Below, piece by piece: positions 1-8,234 of a stretch of DNA of 22,895 nucleotides (positions are counted from its first letter, which is position 1; the number at the start of each line of letters is the position of its first letter). Both the position numbers and the translations under genes were made by a program. The stretch spans positions 1-22,895 of the forward strand of contig CAZTWF010000086.1 in the NCBI GenBank assembly GCA_964617245.1. Direction: 5' to 3'. The stretch comes from WYZ-LMO11 sp964617245 (GTDB lineage Archaea > Thermoproteota > Methanomethylicia > Methanomethylicales > Methanomethylicaceae). The notes under the pieces were generated by a model that searched no databases, was not told the origin of the DNA, and was given only the letters and a program-made list of their open reading frames with translations.

Positions 1-93
1 TAATACTATATTTTCATCTTTTAATAAATATATATGAGTTGCTTCTCCTTTTCCTAGAGATTCTGGAAAAGGAATTGTAATAGTAGTAATCAT
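1..93 (-). CDS. N-terminal fragment of a possible metallo-beta-lactamase-fold protein (cut by window edge)
   Basis: An open frame begins with ATG at 93 on the minus strand and stays open for 31 codons to the window edge. The translation starts MITTITIPFPESLGKGEATH and continues IYLLKDENIVL. An initial beta strand, a proline-rich IPFPESL turn, then a hydrophobic strand and a charged turn is the usual opening of MBL-fold hydrolases, which read roughly IPLP..L....VYLL.GD...LIDTG. The zinc ligands would lie outside the window, so the family call is inference only. The gene is divergent from the TatD gene, with only 43 bases between the two starts. Confidence 0.5.
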   Translation of the reverse strand, partial: MITTITIPFPESLGKGEATHIYLLKDENIVL

Positions 94-136
94 ATAATAG
101 TAAATGTTATAACACTCTTATATTATTTCATATTTA

Positions 137-877
137 ATGATAGATGTACATACTCATCTTACTGATCCTTGTTTTAATGATATTGATGAAATAATAAAAA
201 GAGCAAAAAATATAGGAGTAGAATATATAATTACTTCTATTATTGATCCATTAGAAATTAATCGAGCTAAAGAAATAATTTCTCTTTATCCTAATTATAT
301 TTATTTAACCATAGGATTTGATCCTACATTACTTTCAGAGGAAAAATTCTCTCAATTTGAAAAATTAGTAAGAGAAGAAAATATTATTGGAATAGGAGAA
401 GTAGGACTTGATTTTTATTATATAAGAGATTCTTCACAAAGAGAATTACAAGAGAAATTCTTTAGACGTAGTATATATTTAGCTTTAGAGAGAGAACTTC
501 CTATTATTATTCATTCAAGAAGTGCTGGACGTAAAGCTTTAGAAATATTATATTCTGAAAATGCTAAAAAAGTAATAATGCATGCTTTTGATGGTAAATC
601 AAGTGATGCTAAAAAAGCAGTAGAAAAAGGATTTTATTTTTCTATTCCTACATCAATAGTTTATTCTCAACAAAAACAAAAACTTGTAAAAAATTTACCT
701 ACCGAATCTCTATTATTAGAAACAGATTCTCCTGTATTATCTCCAATAAGAGGTTTAAGAAATGAACCTGCTAATTTAATATATGCATTAAGAAAAATTT
801 CAGAAATAAAAAGAATTTCTGAAAAAGAAGTAGATAGAATTACTACAGAAAATACTAAGAAAATATTCATTTTTTAA
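137..877 (+). CDS. TatD-family metal-dependent hydrolase
   Basis: This 246-residue protein has the TatD amidohydrolase pattern. It opens with MIDVHTH (metal ligands His5 and His7), then has GIGEVGLDFY with Glu88, IIHSR with His126, VIMHAFDG with His149 and LLLETDSP with Asp197. These are the ligands expected for the two-metal site of TatD deoxyribonucleases, which fold as a TIM barrel and act in the cytoplasm. The length is near the family norm of about 250-265. The true substrate of archaeal TatD proteins is often unknown, and a nuclease role is inferred from the family. The ATG at 137 lies directly before the first conserved motif, so it is a secure start. The gene stands alone between a divergent gene and the ABC operon. 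Confidence 0.9.
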   Translation: MIDVHTHLTDPCFNDIDEIIKRAKNIGVEYIITSIIDPLEINRAKEIISLYPNYIYLTIGFDPTLLSEEKFSQFEKLVREENIIGIGEVGLDFYYIRDSSQRELQEKFFRRSIYLALERELPIIIHSRSAGRKALEILYSENAKKVIMHAFDGKSSDAKKAVEKGFYFSIPTSIVYSQQKQKLVKNLPTESLLLETDSPVLSPIRGLRNEPANLIYALRKISEIKRISEKEVDRITTENTKKIFIF

Positions 878-910
878 ACATTTATATCAATTTTATTCAA
901 ATAATAGTAA

Positions 911-925
911 ATTTTTTAAATATAT
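911..925 (+). promoter_or_regulatory. Likely TATA box of the BMP-type ABC importer operon
   Basis: The 67-base gap between the TatD stop and the BMP gene holds the T/A run ATTTTTTAAATATAT, centred near 918-920. That is about 25-27 bases before the GTG at 945, the normal archaeal TATA-to-start-site distance. The mRNA may therefore be leaderless or nearly so. No clear Shine-Dalgarno sequence is visible. Confidence 0.45.
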
Positions 926-944
926 TTGTATAAAATAGTAATTA

Positions 945-1997
945 GTGAGATTAATGAAGACTACTACATTATTATCAATAATAATATTGGCTGTTATTGT
1001 AATTGGTATAGGTGCATATGCATATACTTCAATAATTGCTCCTCCAAAAAAATTTAAAGTAGCTGCAATATATGTAACACCACTTGAAGAACCCTGGAAT
1101 AGAGCATTACATAATGCTCTATTAAAAGCTAAGGCAGAACTTGATATAGAGTATGCTTATACAGAAAGAGTACCAGAAGCAGATGTAGAACGTGTTATTC
1201 GTGAATATATAACAGCAGGTTATAATCTAATAATACCACATAGCTGGGGCTTTTGGGAAGTAACAGATAGAATTGCTCCTCAATTTCCAAATGTATATTT
1301 TGCTCAAGGTTCTGGACTTTGTAAAAACTTTGGTAAAAATTTAGTTTTATATGATTATTATATACAAGAAGCTGCCTTTGTTGCTGGAGCTATTGCAGCA
1401 AAAATAACAAATACAAGTAAAATAGGAATTGTAACTGCTTTTCCTGGTATAGGCGATGTAAATAATCTATTGAATGGTTTTATAGCTGGTGCAAAATATG
1501 TTAATCCAGATATAAGTGTAACCATATCCTATATTAATTCATGGTATGATCCTGCAAAGGCAAAATTAGCTGCAAGTGCATTAATTGCCTCAGGTATAGA
1601 TGTAATATATAGTGAAAGATATGGAGTTTTTGAAGCATGTAAAGATCCAACAACAGGAAAAATTTTAGCATATGCATTTGGAAATATTGAAGATCAGAAT
1701 TCATTAGCTCCTGATGTAGTAATTGGTAGTGTAGTTTGGGACTTATATCCTATGATAAAGACATTAATTGATGGTGCTAAAACTGGAAAATATCCTGCAG
1801 GAATATATAATAATACTATGAAAGCTGGTGATGCTAAATTTGTATGGAATCCCACATTAGCACAAAGATTCCCAGAAGTAAAAAGTTTTGCTGATAATTT
1901 AGTAAATGAAATAGTTAATGGAAATATTAAATGGATTGTTGATGGAAAATTAGTTCCTCTTTCAGTACCTAATTTTGCAAATCCAGAGGTATCCTAA
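945..1997 (+). CDS. BMP/PnrA-family ABC transporter substrate-binding protein
   Basis: This 350-residue protein has one N-terminal hydrophobic segment (about residues 8-30) followed by a periplasmic-binding-protein fold of the BMP (basic membrane protein, PnrA/Med) family. It starts with the strand KFKVAAIYVTPLEEPWNRAL. No lipobox cysteine is visible, so it is probably held outside the membrane by an uncleaved N-terminal helix. Known family members bind nucleosides, which is the default guess, but archaeal members can bind other ligands. The first codon is GTG at 945, and an in-frame ATG lies at 954; the TATA spacing fits the GTG but the ATG cannot be excluded. The stop TAA shares one base with the ATG of the ATPase gene (TAATG), so the two are cotranscribed and probably coupled. 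Confidence 0.88.
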   Translation: MRLMKTTTLLSIIILAVIVIGIGAYAYTSIIAPPKKFKVAAIYVTPLEEPWNRALHNALLKAKAELDIEYAYTERVPEADVERVIREYITAGYNLIIPHSWGFWEVTDRIAPQFPNVYFAQGSGLCKNFGKNLVLYDYYIQEAAFVAGAIAAKITNTSKIGIVTAFPGIGDVNNLLNGFIAGAKYVNPDISVTISYINSWYDPAKAKLAASALIASGIDVIYSERYGVFEACKDPTTGKILAYAFGNIEDQNSLAPDVVIGSVVWDLYPMIKTLIDGAKTGKYPAGIYNNTMKAGDAKFVWNPTLAQRFPEVKSFADNLVNEIVNGNIKWIVDGKLVPLSVPNFANPEVS

Positions 1998-3544
1998 TGT
2001 CTTCTTTAATTTCTTCTTTTTTTTCTAATAATGATATTATTTTACATGTAGAAGGTATAAGAAAAGTATATCCTAATGGTATAGTTGCTAACGATAATGT
2101 TACTTTATCTATACTTAAAGGAGAAATTCATGCAATATTAGGTGAAAATGGTGCTGGTAAAACTACTTTAGTTAATATAATTGCTGGATGTATTAAACCT
2201 GATGCTGGAGAAATTTATGTAAATGGAAAAAAAGTAAATATTGATAATCCACGTACAGCTACTAAACTTGGAATTGGTGTTGTTCATCAACATTTTATTT
2301 TAATTCCTGCACTTACAGTTATAGAAAATATAGCTCTTTCTTTAAATTCTGGATTTAAGTTAGATTTAGATAAAGTAAGAGAAAAGATAGTACAAATTTC
2401 AGATTTATTAAATTTAAAAATAGATCTCAATGCAAAAATAGAAGAATTACCTGTTGGATTAAGACAAAGAGTAGAAATTTTAAGAGTACTTTGTCAAAAT
2501 GCTAATATATTAATACTTGATGAGCCAACTTCTGTACTTACTCCTATAGAAGTTGAAGAATTCTTTAAAATTTTAAAAAATCTAAAAGAAAAAGGTTGTT
2601 CCATAATATTAATAACACATAAAGTTAAAGAAGCATTATCTATAAGTGATAGAATTACTATAATGAGAAAAGGAAAAGTAATTAAAACATTAAATACAAA
2701 AGAAACTAATGAAGAAGAATTAACATCATTAATTATTGGAGAAAAACAAGATTTTGAATCTATTAGTTTTATTGAAGGAAATAATAAAAATAGAGAGCTT
2801 CTTCTTTTAGTTAATAATCTAAATGTAAGAGGAGATAGAGGAGAGCTTTCAGTAAAAAATGTAAATTTTTCTTTATATTCAGGTGAAATATTGGGAATTG
2901 CTGGTGTAGCAGGAAATGGTCAAAAAGAACTTATAGAAGCTTTAACTGGATTAAGAAAACCTGAATCTGGAATGATAATTATTAAAGGTGAAAATGTAAC
3001 AAATAAAAAACCAAAATTCCTTATTGAGAAAGGTATGGCTTATATTCCTGAAGATAGAATTAGAAGAGGAGTAATTTTAACTATGAGCTTAGCAGAAAAT
3101 ACTATATTAAAAAGATTTGAAGAAAATCCATTTAGTAATGGAATAATAATGAATAGAAATAATATTATAGATTATGCTCAAAAATTAATAAAGAAATTTG
3201 GAATTATTGCTCCAAATCCAGAAATTGAAGTAAGAGCTTTATCTGGTGGTAATATACAGAGATTAATTATAGCTAGAGAACTTTCACATAATGCTAAAAT
3301 ATTAATTGCAGAAAATCCAACAGCAGGTCTTGATGTAAGAGCAACAGATTTCACTCATAAAATGATTTTAGATTTAAAATCAAAAGGAATGGGAATATTA
3401 CTAGTATCTGCAGATTTAGATGAATTACTTAAATTAAGTGATAGAATTTTAGTAATGTATAATGGTAGAATTATGAGAGAATTTAATCGTAATGAGTATG
3501 ATATTTATAGAATAGCAAAACTTATGTTAGGCATTGAGGTCTAA
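1997..3544 (+). CDS. Double-domain ABC ATPase of a BMP-type (nucleoside/simple-sugar-like) importer
   Basis: The 515 residues contain two fused ABC domains. The first is canonical: Walker A GENGAGKTT at 49-57, Q-loop VVHQH near 96-100, signature LPVGLRQ at 151-157 and Walker B ILILDEP at 171-177. The second has a degenerate Walker A (GVAGNGQKE), a good signature LSGGNIQR and a Walker B-like LIAENPTAGLD in which the usual Asp-Glu pair is altered. A duplicated ATPase with a weak second site is normal in the YufO/NupO and RbsA/MglA type. It powers import through the two permeases encoded just downstream. It starts inside the stop codon of the binding-protein gene. Confidence 0.93.
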   Translation: MSSLISSFFSNNDIILHVEGIRKVYPNGIVANDNVTLSILKGEIHAILGENGAGKTTLVNIIAGCIKPDAGEIYVNGKKVNIDNPRTATKLGIGVVHQHFILIPALTVIENIALSLNSGFKLDLDKVREKIVQISDLLNLKIDLNAKIEELPVGLRQRVEILRVLCQNANILILDEPTSVLTPIEVEEFFKILKNLKEKGCSIILITHKVKEALSISDRITIMRKGKVIKTLNTKETNEEELTSLIIGEKQDFESISFIEGNNKNRELLLLVNNLNVRGDRGELSVKNVNFSLYSGEILGIAGVAGNGQKELIEALTGLRKPESGMIIIKGENVTNKKPKFLIEKGMAYIPEDRIRRGVILTMSLAENTILKRFEENPFSNGIIMNRNNIIDYAQKLIKKFGIIAPNPEIEVRALSGGNIQRLIIARELSHNAKILIAENPTAGLDVRATDFTHKMILDLKSKGMGILLVSADLDELLKLSDRILVMYNGRIMREFNRNEYDIYRIAKLMLGIEV

Positions 3545-3548
3545 TTAA

Positions 3549-4586
3549 ATGATTTCATTAAAATTAATAGGATTATATAGAGCACTACTTGCTATAATAT
3601 TGACCTTTTTAATAACATCTATCTTTTTTATCATGAATAATACTAATCCTATATTAGCATATTATTATATATTTATTGGAGCTTTTGGAAATATTAATTT
3701 AATAGTTGAAACTTTTGTTAGAGCAACTCCTATATTAATTATATCTCTTGGTCTTGCAATATCTTTTAAATGTAAAGTATGGAATATAGGAGCTGAAGGT
3801 CAGCTTTATATGGGTGCAATGTTAGGTACTATTACTGCTATAACATTAGGAGAATTTTATTTAACTTTTCCTATTGCTTTAATTATTTCATTAATAGGTG
3901 GAGCATTATGGGCATCTATTCCTGCATTTATGAAATCAAAATTAGGTATAAATGAGGTTATTACAACATTTTTAATGAATTTTGTTTCTATAAATTTTAT
4001 TCAATGGCTTTTAGCTTTTCCATTTAAAAGTCCAGAGACTTTATTTCCTGAATCAGATAGAATTCCAAATTCAGCAATTCTTCCTATATTAATTCCATAT
4101 ACAAGAATGCATTTAGGAATTGTAATTGCATTTTTATTAATTCTTCCTTTAATTCACTTTATAATAACAAAGACTACTTTTGGATTTAAACTAAAAGCTG
4201 TAGGTGAAAATCCAGAAGCAGCAAGATATGCTGGAATAGATATTGAAAAAATCTTATTTTTAGCTTTAGTAACAAGTGGAGCATTAGCTGGTATGGCAGG
4301 TTTTATTGAAGTTTCTGGAATTCAATTTAGAATGAGGCCTACTATATCACCAGGATATGGATATACTGGAATTGTTATTGCTCTTCTTGGTCAAAATAAT
4401 CCTATAGGAATTGCCATAGCATCAATATTTATTGCAGCTATAATTAATGGATCTTCTACAATGTCTCGTATGTTAAATCAACCACAAGGTATTGTAGATT
4501 TTATTCAAGGTCTTTTGATAATATTTGTTCTTGCTTCTGATTATATATTAAAGTATATGAGTAGAAGAGGATTGATAAAATTATGA
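3549..4586 (+). CDS. ABC importer permease 1 (BPD_transp_2 family, BMP-type system)
   Basis: This 345-residue hydrophobic protein has about nine to ten predicted transmembrane segments. It carries the family hallmarks KVWNIGAEGQLYMGA near residue 78 and AVGENPEAARYAGI near 217, the latter being the cytoplasmic loop that couples to the ATPase. It corresponds to the YufP/NupP-type membrane subunit of nucleoside-like importers. It lies four bases after the ATPase stop, and its TGA overlaps the ATG of permease 2 (ATGA at 4583-4586). Transport specificity cannot be read from the sequence. Confidence 0.92.
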   Translation: MISLKLIGLYRALLAIILTFLITSIFFIMNNTNPILAYYYIFIGAFGNINLIVETFVRATPILIISLGLAISFKCKVWNIGAEGQLYMGAMLGTITAITLGEFYLTFPIALIISLIGGALWASIPAFMKSKLGINEVITTFLMNFVSINFIQWLLAFPFKSPETLFPESDRIPNSAILPILIPYTRMHLGIVIAFLLILPLIHFIITKTTFGFKLKAVGENPEAARYAGIDIEKILFLALVTSGALAGMAGFIEVSGIQFRMRPTISPGYGYTGIVIALLGQNNPIGIAIASIFIAAIINGSSTMSRMLNQPQGIVDFIQGLLIIFVLASDYILKYMSRRGLIKL

Positions 4587-5515
4587 TAGAGCTTATTATA
4601 AGTTTAATTGCTATAACTCTACAAACATCTACACCTTTATTATTAGCTTCTATAGGTGAATGTATTGTAGAACGTGGAGGTATATTAAATCTAGGTATTG
4701 AAGGAGCTATGCTAATAGGTGCTTTTACAGGATTTATAGGTGCATATTTTACTAAAAATCTCTTCATAGGTTTATTAACATCAATAATTGGTGGAATTAT
4801 TATTGTTCTAATTTTTGGATTTTTAGTAATAAAAATGAACTTAGATCAAGTTATATCTGCATTAGCAATAAATCTATTATCTTATGGTATATGTATATAC
4901 TTTTTTAGAATTATTTTCTCTCAAGGAGGCTTTCCTTATTTAAGTGAACTTTTTAGTCCAATTTCAATTCCAATTCTAAGTGAAATACCAATTATTGGAG
5001 TTATATTATTTAATCAAACAATATTTGTGTATATTGCCTTAATAATAATTCCTATTATTTATTATTTAATATTTAAAACAAGATATGGATTAAGTCTAAG
5101 AGCTATTGGTGAAAATCCATCTATTGCCTATCGTCTTGGGATTAATGTATCTAAAATAAGATATATTGCATTGATTATTGAGGGTGCTCTTGTTGGAATG
5201 GCAGGAGGAGCAATTTGTCTTTCAATGTTCAATGTATTTGATACAAGAATTACTGCAGCTAAAGGATTTATAGCAGTCTCTATAGTAATTCTTGGAAGAT
5301 GGAATCCTATTGGAGTACTTGGAGGAGCTTTATTATTTGGATTTGCAGAAGCATTTTCATTATGGATTGGAACATTAATTATTGGACCAATATCTGCTTC
5401 TATTAGTCAACTTTTAAGTATATTACCATATGTAGTAACAATTATTGCTCTATTAATAGGAGGAAGAAAAGCTAAAGGTCCTGCTTCTCTTGGAGCTCCA
5501 TTTTCAAGAGAATGA
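4583..5515 (+). CDS. ABC importer permease 2 (BPD_transp_2 family, BMP-type system)
   Basis: This 310-residue permease is the partner of the preceding one, with the paralogous motifs ERGGILNLGIEGAMLIGA near residues 28-45 and AIGENPSIAYRLGI in the coupling loop. It corresponds to the YufQ/NupQ subunit, and the two permeases are expected to form a heterodimer. Its last 12 bases overlap the 3' end of the opposite-strand MtmB-like gene ending at 5504, so the operon ends head-on against the methyltransferase operon with no terminator between them. Whether transporter and methyltransferase share a substrate is unknown. Confidence 0.92.
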   Translation: MIELIISLIAITLQTSTPLLLASIGECIVERGGILNLGIEGAMLIGAFTGFIGAYFTKNLFIGLLTSIIGGIIIVLIFGFLVIKMNLDQVISALAINLLSYGICIYFFRIIFSQGGFPYLSELFSPISIPILSEIPIIGVILFNQTIFVYIALIIIPIIYYLIFKTRYGLSLRAIGENPSIAYRLGINVSKIRYIALIIEGALVGMAGGAICLSMFNVFDTRITAAKGFIAVSIVILGRWNPIGVLGGALLFGFAEAFSLWIGTLIIGPISASISQLLSILPYVVTIIALLIGGRKAKGPASLGAPFSRE

Positions 5516-6865
5516 AAAACCAAGATCTTCTAATTCCTTTTTAATTTTTTCATAAATTATTAACCATTCTTTCTTTGGTCTTGCATTTCCCAAATCATAA
5601 AGTTCTTGAAATGTCTTTCCTTTTGGTGCTTTTGTAATATCAAGCCAATCCTCATATAATGGTATCCATTTTCTTAAAAATTCATTTACATCTTCTCTTT
5701 TCATATTTGTAGAAACTAAGCCCATTTCTTTTAAGAATTTTGCCTCAAGACCAGTTGCATGATCTATAAGTTTACCACCACATGATCCACATCCCATTAA
5801 ATGTAATCCACTCACAGTAGCTACTACTCCACCTGCAGCAACTTCTCTTAATAAGATCTCTGTACCAGGTCCTGCAGCACAATAACAATCAAATACACTT
5901 AGAATTTTTGAATTTCTTGATAATGATTGTCCAACAATACTTATTGTCCAAAGTCCTTTTCTATCAGTACCATTTAGATTTCTTACATTTGTTAAACTTA
6001 AATAATGATAATCTGCATTATAGCAAAGAACTCCTGCTAAATGTTCTGCTATAGATACTATGGCTGTTCCTTCAGGTCCTCCAGCATATCCACCAAGTAT
6101 AGGAGTCAATAGATTTCCTATAAAACATCCATAACTTATTAAATGTTCAGCAAGAGATAAATGAGATAAACTAGTCTTCAATTCTACCATTTGTGAAACT
6201 ATTAATCCATCTGTTCTTCTAATACCATTATTTTCATCTAAAGCACAAATTTTTGCCTCAGGCGTTACAATAGCAATATCATTTATATGCATTCCAGGTC
6301 TTCCTGCATCAGTAATTGCTTGTCTAGCCCATCTTGCTAATATTCTAGCAGCTCTAAATTCTTGTGGTGTTCCTTTTCTTATTTTAAATCCATCTATAGT
6401 AGCTAGTGTTCCAGCACCAATAGAATCTATTATAGGCTCTTGAGCATAACTTCTTAAAGTTTTTACATAAATATCTCCTTCACTACATAGAGTTCCTGTA
6501 GGTCCACTATGAATTATTGGAGGTTCTCTATCTTCTATTTTTCTAATTTTCATTACAACAGAATCCTTTCCTTGACCTATTATAATTCTTTCAGGAAGAA
6601 TTTTAAGTTCATCTTTTATTTCTTCTTCACTAAATTTTATACATCTTTTTGTATTTATACAATAAAATCCTAAATCAATAAATAATCTCAATCCTGCTTC
6701 AAATAAATCATCAGCTATTGAACTATCAGTTGTTACTATTTCCTCAGGATTATATTTTATATCATATTCTTTTACAAGTTCTCTTATATAATTCATTAAT
6801 TTTATATCAAAATCTTTTTCTTCCATATAAGGACCTTCAAAAGCTCTTCTTGTAATTTCATCCAT
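5504..6865 (-). CDS. MtmB-family methyltransferase paralogue 2, pyrrolysine-free
   Basis: The 453 residues match the monomethylamine:corrinoid methyltransferase (MtmB) family along their length: the N-terminal YDIKYNPEEIVTTDS region, GFYCINTKR, IIIGQGKDSV, DAGRPGM, ILGGYAGGPEG, CAAGPGTEI, TGLEAKFLKEMG and the C-terminal GKTFQELYD. Methanosarcina MtmB carries pyrrolysine three residues after the AGRPGM motif; here the codon is Asn195 and no in-frame TAG exists. From a remembered alignment, the residues at MtmB Glu229, Glu259 and Gln333 are Ile222, Leu252 and Asp326. The expected role is methyl transfer from an unidentified substrate to the corrinoid protein encoded in this operon. The ATG at 6865 follows the upstream stop TAA after one base; the TTG and GTG codons at 6889 and 6886 lie inside the upstream gene and are less likely. 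The 3' end overlaps permease 2 by 12 bases. Confidence 0.85.
   Translation of the reverse strand: MDEITRRAFEGPYMEEKDFDIKLMNYIRELVKEYDIKYNPEEIVTTDSSIADDLFEAGLRLFIDLGFYCINTKRCIKFSEEEIKDELKILPERIIIGQGKDSVVMKIRKIEDREPPIIHSGPTGTLCSEGDIYVKTLRSYAQEPIIDSIGAGTLATIDGFKIRKGTPQEFRAARILARWARQAITDAGRPGMHINDIAIVTPEAKICALDENNGIRRTDGLIVSQMVELKTSLSHLSLAEHLISYGCFIGNLLTPILGGYAGGPEGTAIVSIAEHLAGVLCYNADYHYLSLTNVRNLNGTDRKGLWTISIVGQSLSRNSKILSVFDCYCAAGPGTEILLREVAAGGVVATVSGLHLMGCGSCGGKLIDHATGLEAKFLKEMGLVSTNMKREDVNEFLRKWIPLYEDWLDITKAPKGKTFQELYDLGNARPKKEWLIIYEKIKKELEDLGFSFS
6690..6836 (-). repeat. 5' segment of MtmB-like paralogue 2, nearly identical to that of paralogue 1
   Basis: Within this coding stretch, 6690-6784 matches 8047-8141 at 94 of 95 bases, and 6801-6836 matches 8161-8196 at 36 of 36. 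The only unlike part is a short insert of different length between them (LMNYI here, IVANKC in paralogue 1). Identity falls off sharply on the 3' side and before GPYMEEKDFDIK. This is the pattern left by gene conversion or a recent partial duplication. Confidence 0.85.
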
Positions 6866-6866
6866 T

Positions 6867-8234
6867 TTATATTTCAATAATACCACCAATTATATCATTA
6901 ATTTTCTTCTTCATAGATTTGTATAATGCTTCCCAATCACTCTTTGGTACAACTTTTTTCATATCATATAATTCAGGAAAAGGTTTACCAATATCTGGTT
7001 TTCCCATTTTATCTTTATATTCATTTAATAGCCTTAATACAATTTCATTTGCCTCATTTCTTTTAAGTTTTATAGAAGCTAATGCTACTTCAGCCATAAA
7101 TCTTGTCTCTAATCCTGAGGCATGTGGATATTTTCCATTAGTTGCAGAAACACCTAATGGATGTGTTCCAGTTACTACATTAGTAATAGTATTTGCTGTA
7201 ATTTCATAAAAAATCATTTCACTACCAGCACCAGCAGAAGTCCATACATCTCCCATAATGATAAATCTTGTATTTCTTGCCATTGCTTGTCCTACTATAT
7301 TCAAATTCCACATACATTCTGGAGCACTTGTACTCACATAACGAAAATGTATAGGATGACAAACATGATATTCAGATCTGTATAATAATCTTCCAAGTAA
7401 AAATGATGCTATAAAAGTAATAGCTACTCCTTCAGGTCCTCCAGCATATCCACCAATAATAGGATCAACTAATGTTACATTATATGCTCCATATTCTGTA
7501 AAATTAACTGCTTTAGCAAGTCTATCATAATCTGTCTTCAATTCATTAAGAAGAGCTACTAAATGAGAATCTGAAGTTCTCATATAATTTTCAGAAGCAA
7601 TAGCTAAATCTCCAAGTGCAGATACACTACTTTCTCCAGCTATTAAGCCTATTCCTGGCCTACCAGCTCTTGCTGCAGCTTCTCTTAACATTGCTAATTC
7701 TCTTCTTGTTGCTTGTATTTCAAGTGGACTATTTGTTCTTACTTTCCTTCCTTCTACAATAGCTAATCCACCATGATTGATCATATCAATTAGATGTTCC
7801 TTCATATATGACATTGCCATGGGAACATACCATTCTTCAGGTATAGTAGCACCTGCTTGTCCACCACAAATTATTGGTCTTCTTTTATCTTCAATATCTC
7901 TAGCATAAAGAATTCTTGAATCTCTTCCTTGACCAACTATAATTTCACTAGGTGCAGATTTTATTCCTTCTTTTATTTCCTCTTCACTAAATTTTACAAT
8001 TCTCTTAGTATTTATACAATATATGCCTGCTTCTAAAGCAAGTCTTAATCCTGCTTCAAATAAATCATCAGCCATTGAACTATCAGTTGTTACTATTTCC
8101 TCAGGATTATATTTTATATCATATTCTTTTACAAGTTCTCTACACTTATTAGCTACAATTTTTATATCAAAATCTTTTTCTTCCATATAAGGACCTGTTT
8201 CAATTCTATCTAGAACTTCCCAAATTGTTATCAT
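6867..8234 (-). CDS. MtmB-family methyltransferase paralogue 1, pyrrolysine-free
   Basis: The 455 residues are close to the usual 458 of Methanosarcina MtmB and share its landmarks: AGIYCINTKRIVKF, EIIVGQGRDS, ARAGRPGIGL at 188-197, then GESSVSALGDL, LLNELK, IIGGYAGGPEG at 259-269, SAGAGSEM and GKPFPELYDM. The pyrrolysine position (AGRPGMGV-Pyl-GPETS in MtmB) is Ile198, and the frame has no amber codon. The positions of MtmB Glu229, Glu259 and Gln333 are Leu225, Leu255 and Asp329. The protein should be a TIM-barrel corrinoid-dependent methyltransferase with a changed active site, probably acting on a substrate other than methylamine. It starts at ATG 8234, in an ATGA overlap with the corrinoid gene. 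Outside the 5' end it is clearly diverged from paralogue 2. Confidence 0.87.
   Translation of the reverse strand: MITIWEVLDRIETGPYMEEKDFDIKIVANKCRELVKEYDIKYNPEEIVTTDSSMADDLFEAGLRLALEAGIYCINTKRIVKFSEEEIKEGIKSAPSEIIVGQGRDSRILYARDIEDKRRPIICGGQAGATIPEEWYVPMAMSYMKEHLIDMINHGGLAIVEGRKVRTNSPLEIQATRRELAMLREAAARAGRPGIGLIAGESSVSALGDLAIASENYMRTSDSHLVALLNELKTDYDRLAKAVNFTEYGAYNVTLVDPIIGGYAGGPEGVAITFIASFLLGRLLYRSEYHVCHPIHFRYVSTSAPECMWNLNIVGQAMARNTRFIIMGDVWTSAGAGSEMIFYEITANTITNVVTGTHPLGVSATNGKYPHASGLETRFMAEVALASIKLKRNEANEIVLRLLNEYKDKMGKPDIGKPFPELYDMKKVVPKSDWEALYKSMKKKINDIIGGIIEI
8047..8196 (-). repeat. 5' segment of MtmB-like paralogue 1, partner of the repeat at 6690-6836
   Basis: This is the second copy of the near-identical 5' coding segment, with matched blocks at 8047-8141 and 8161-8196. 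It encodes residues of the form GPYMEEKDFDIK and RELVKEYDIKYNPEEIVTTD. The copies lie about 1.36 kb apart in the same direction, so recombination between them could delete or fuse the genes. Confidence 0.85.

Noticed and set aside
6866..6889. TTG/GTG start that would extend MtmB-like paralogue 2 to 6889
   Set aside because: It overlaps the end of paralogue 1, and the extra residues (MVVLLKYK) match nothing in the family. ATG 6865 follows the upstream stop by one base and gives a family-like N-terminus.
6919..7385. Plus-strand frames of 96 and 74 residues within MtmB-like paralogue 1
   Set aside because: They are antisense shadows of a conserved gene, with low-complexity Ser/Ile/Asn-rich translations and no start signals.
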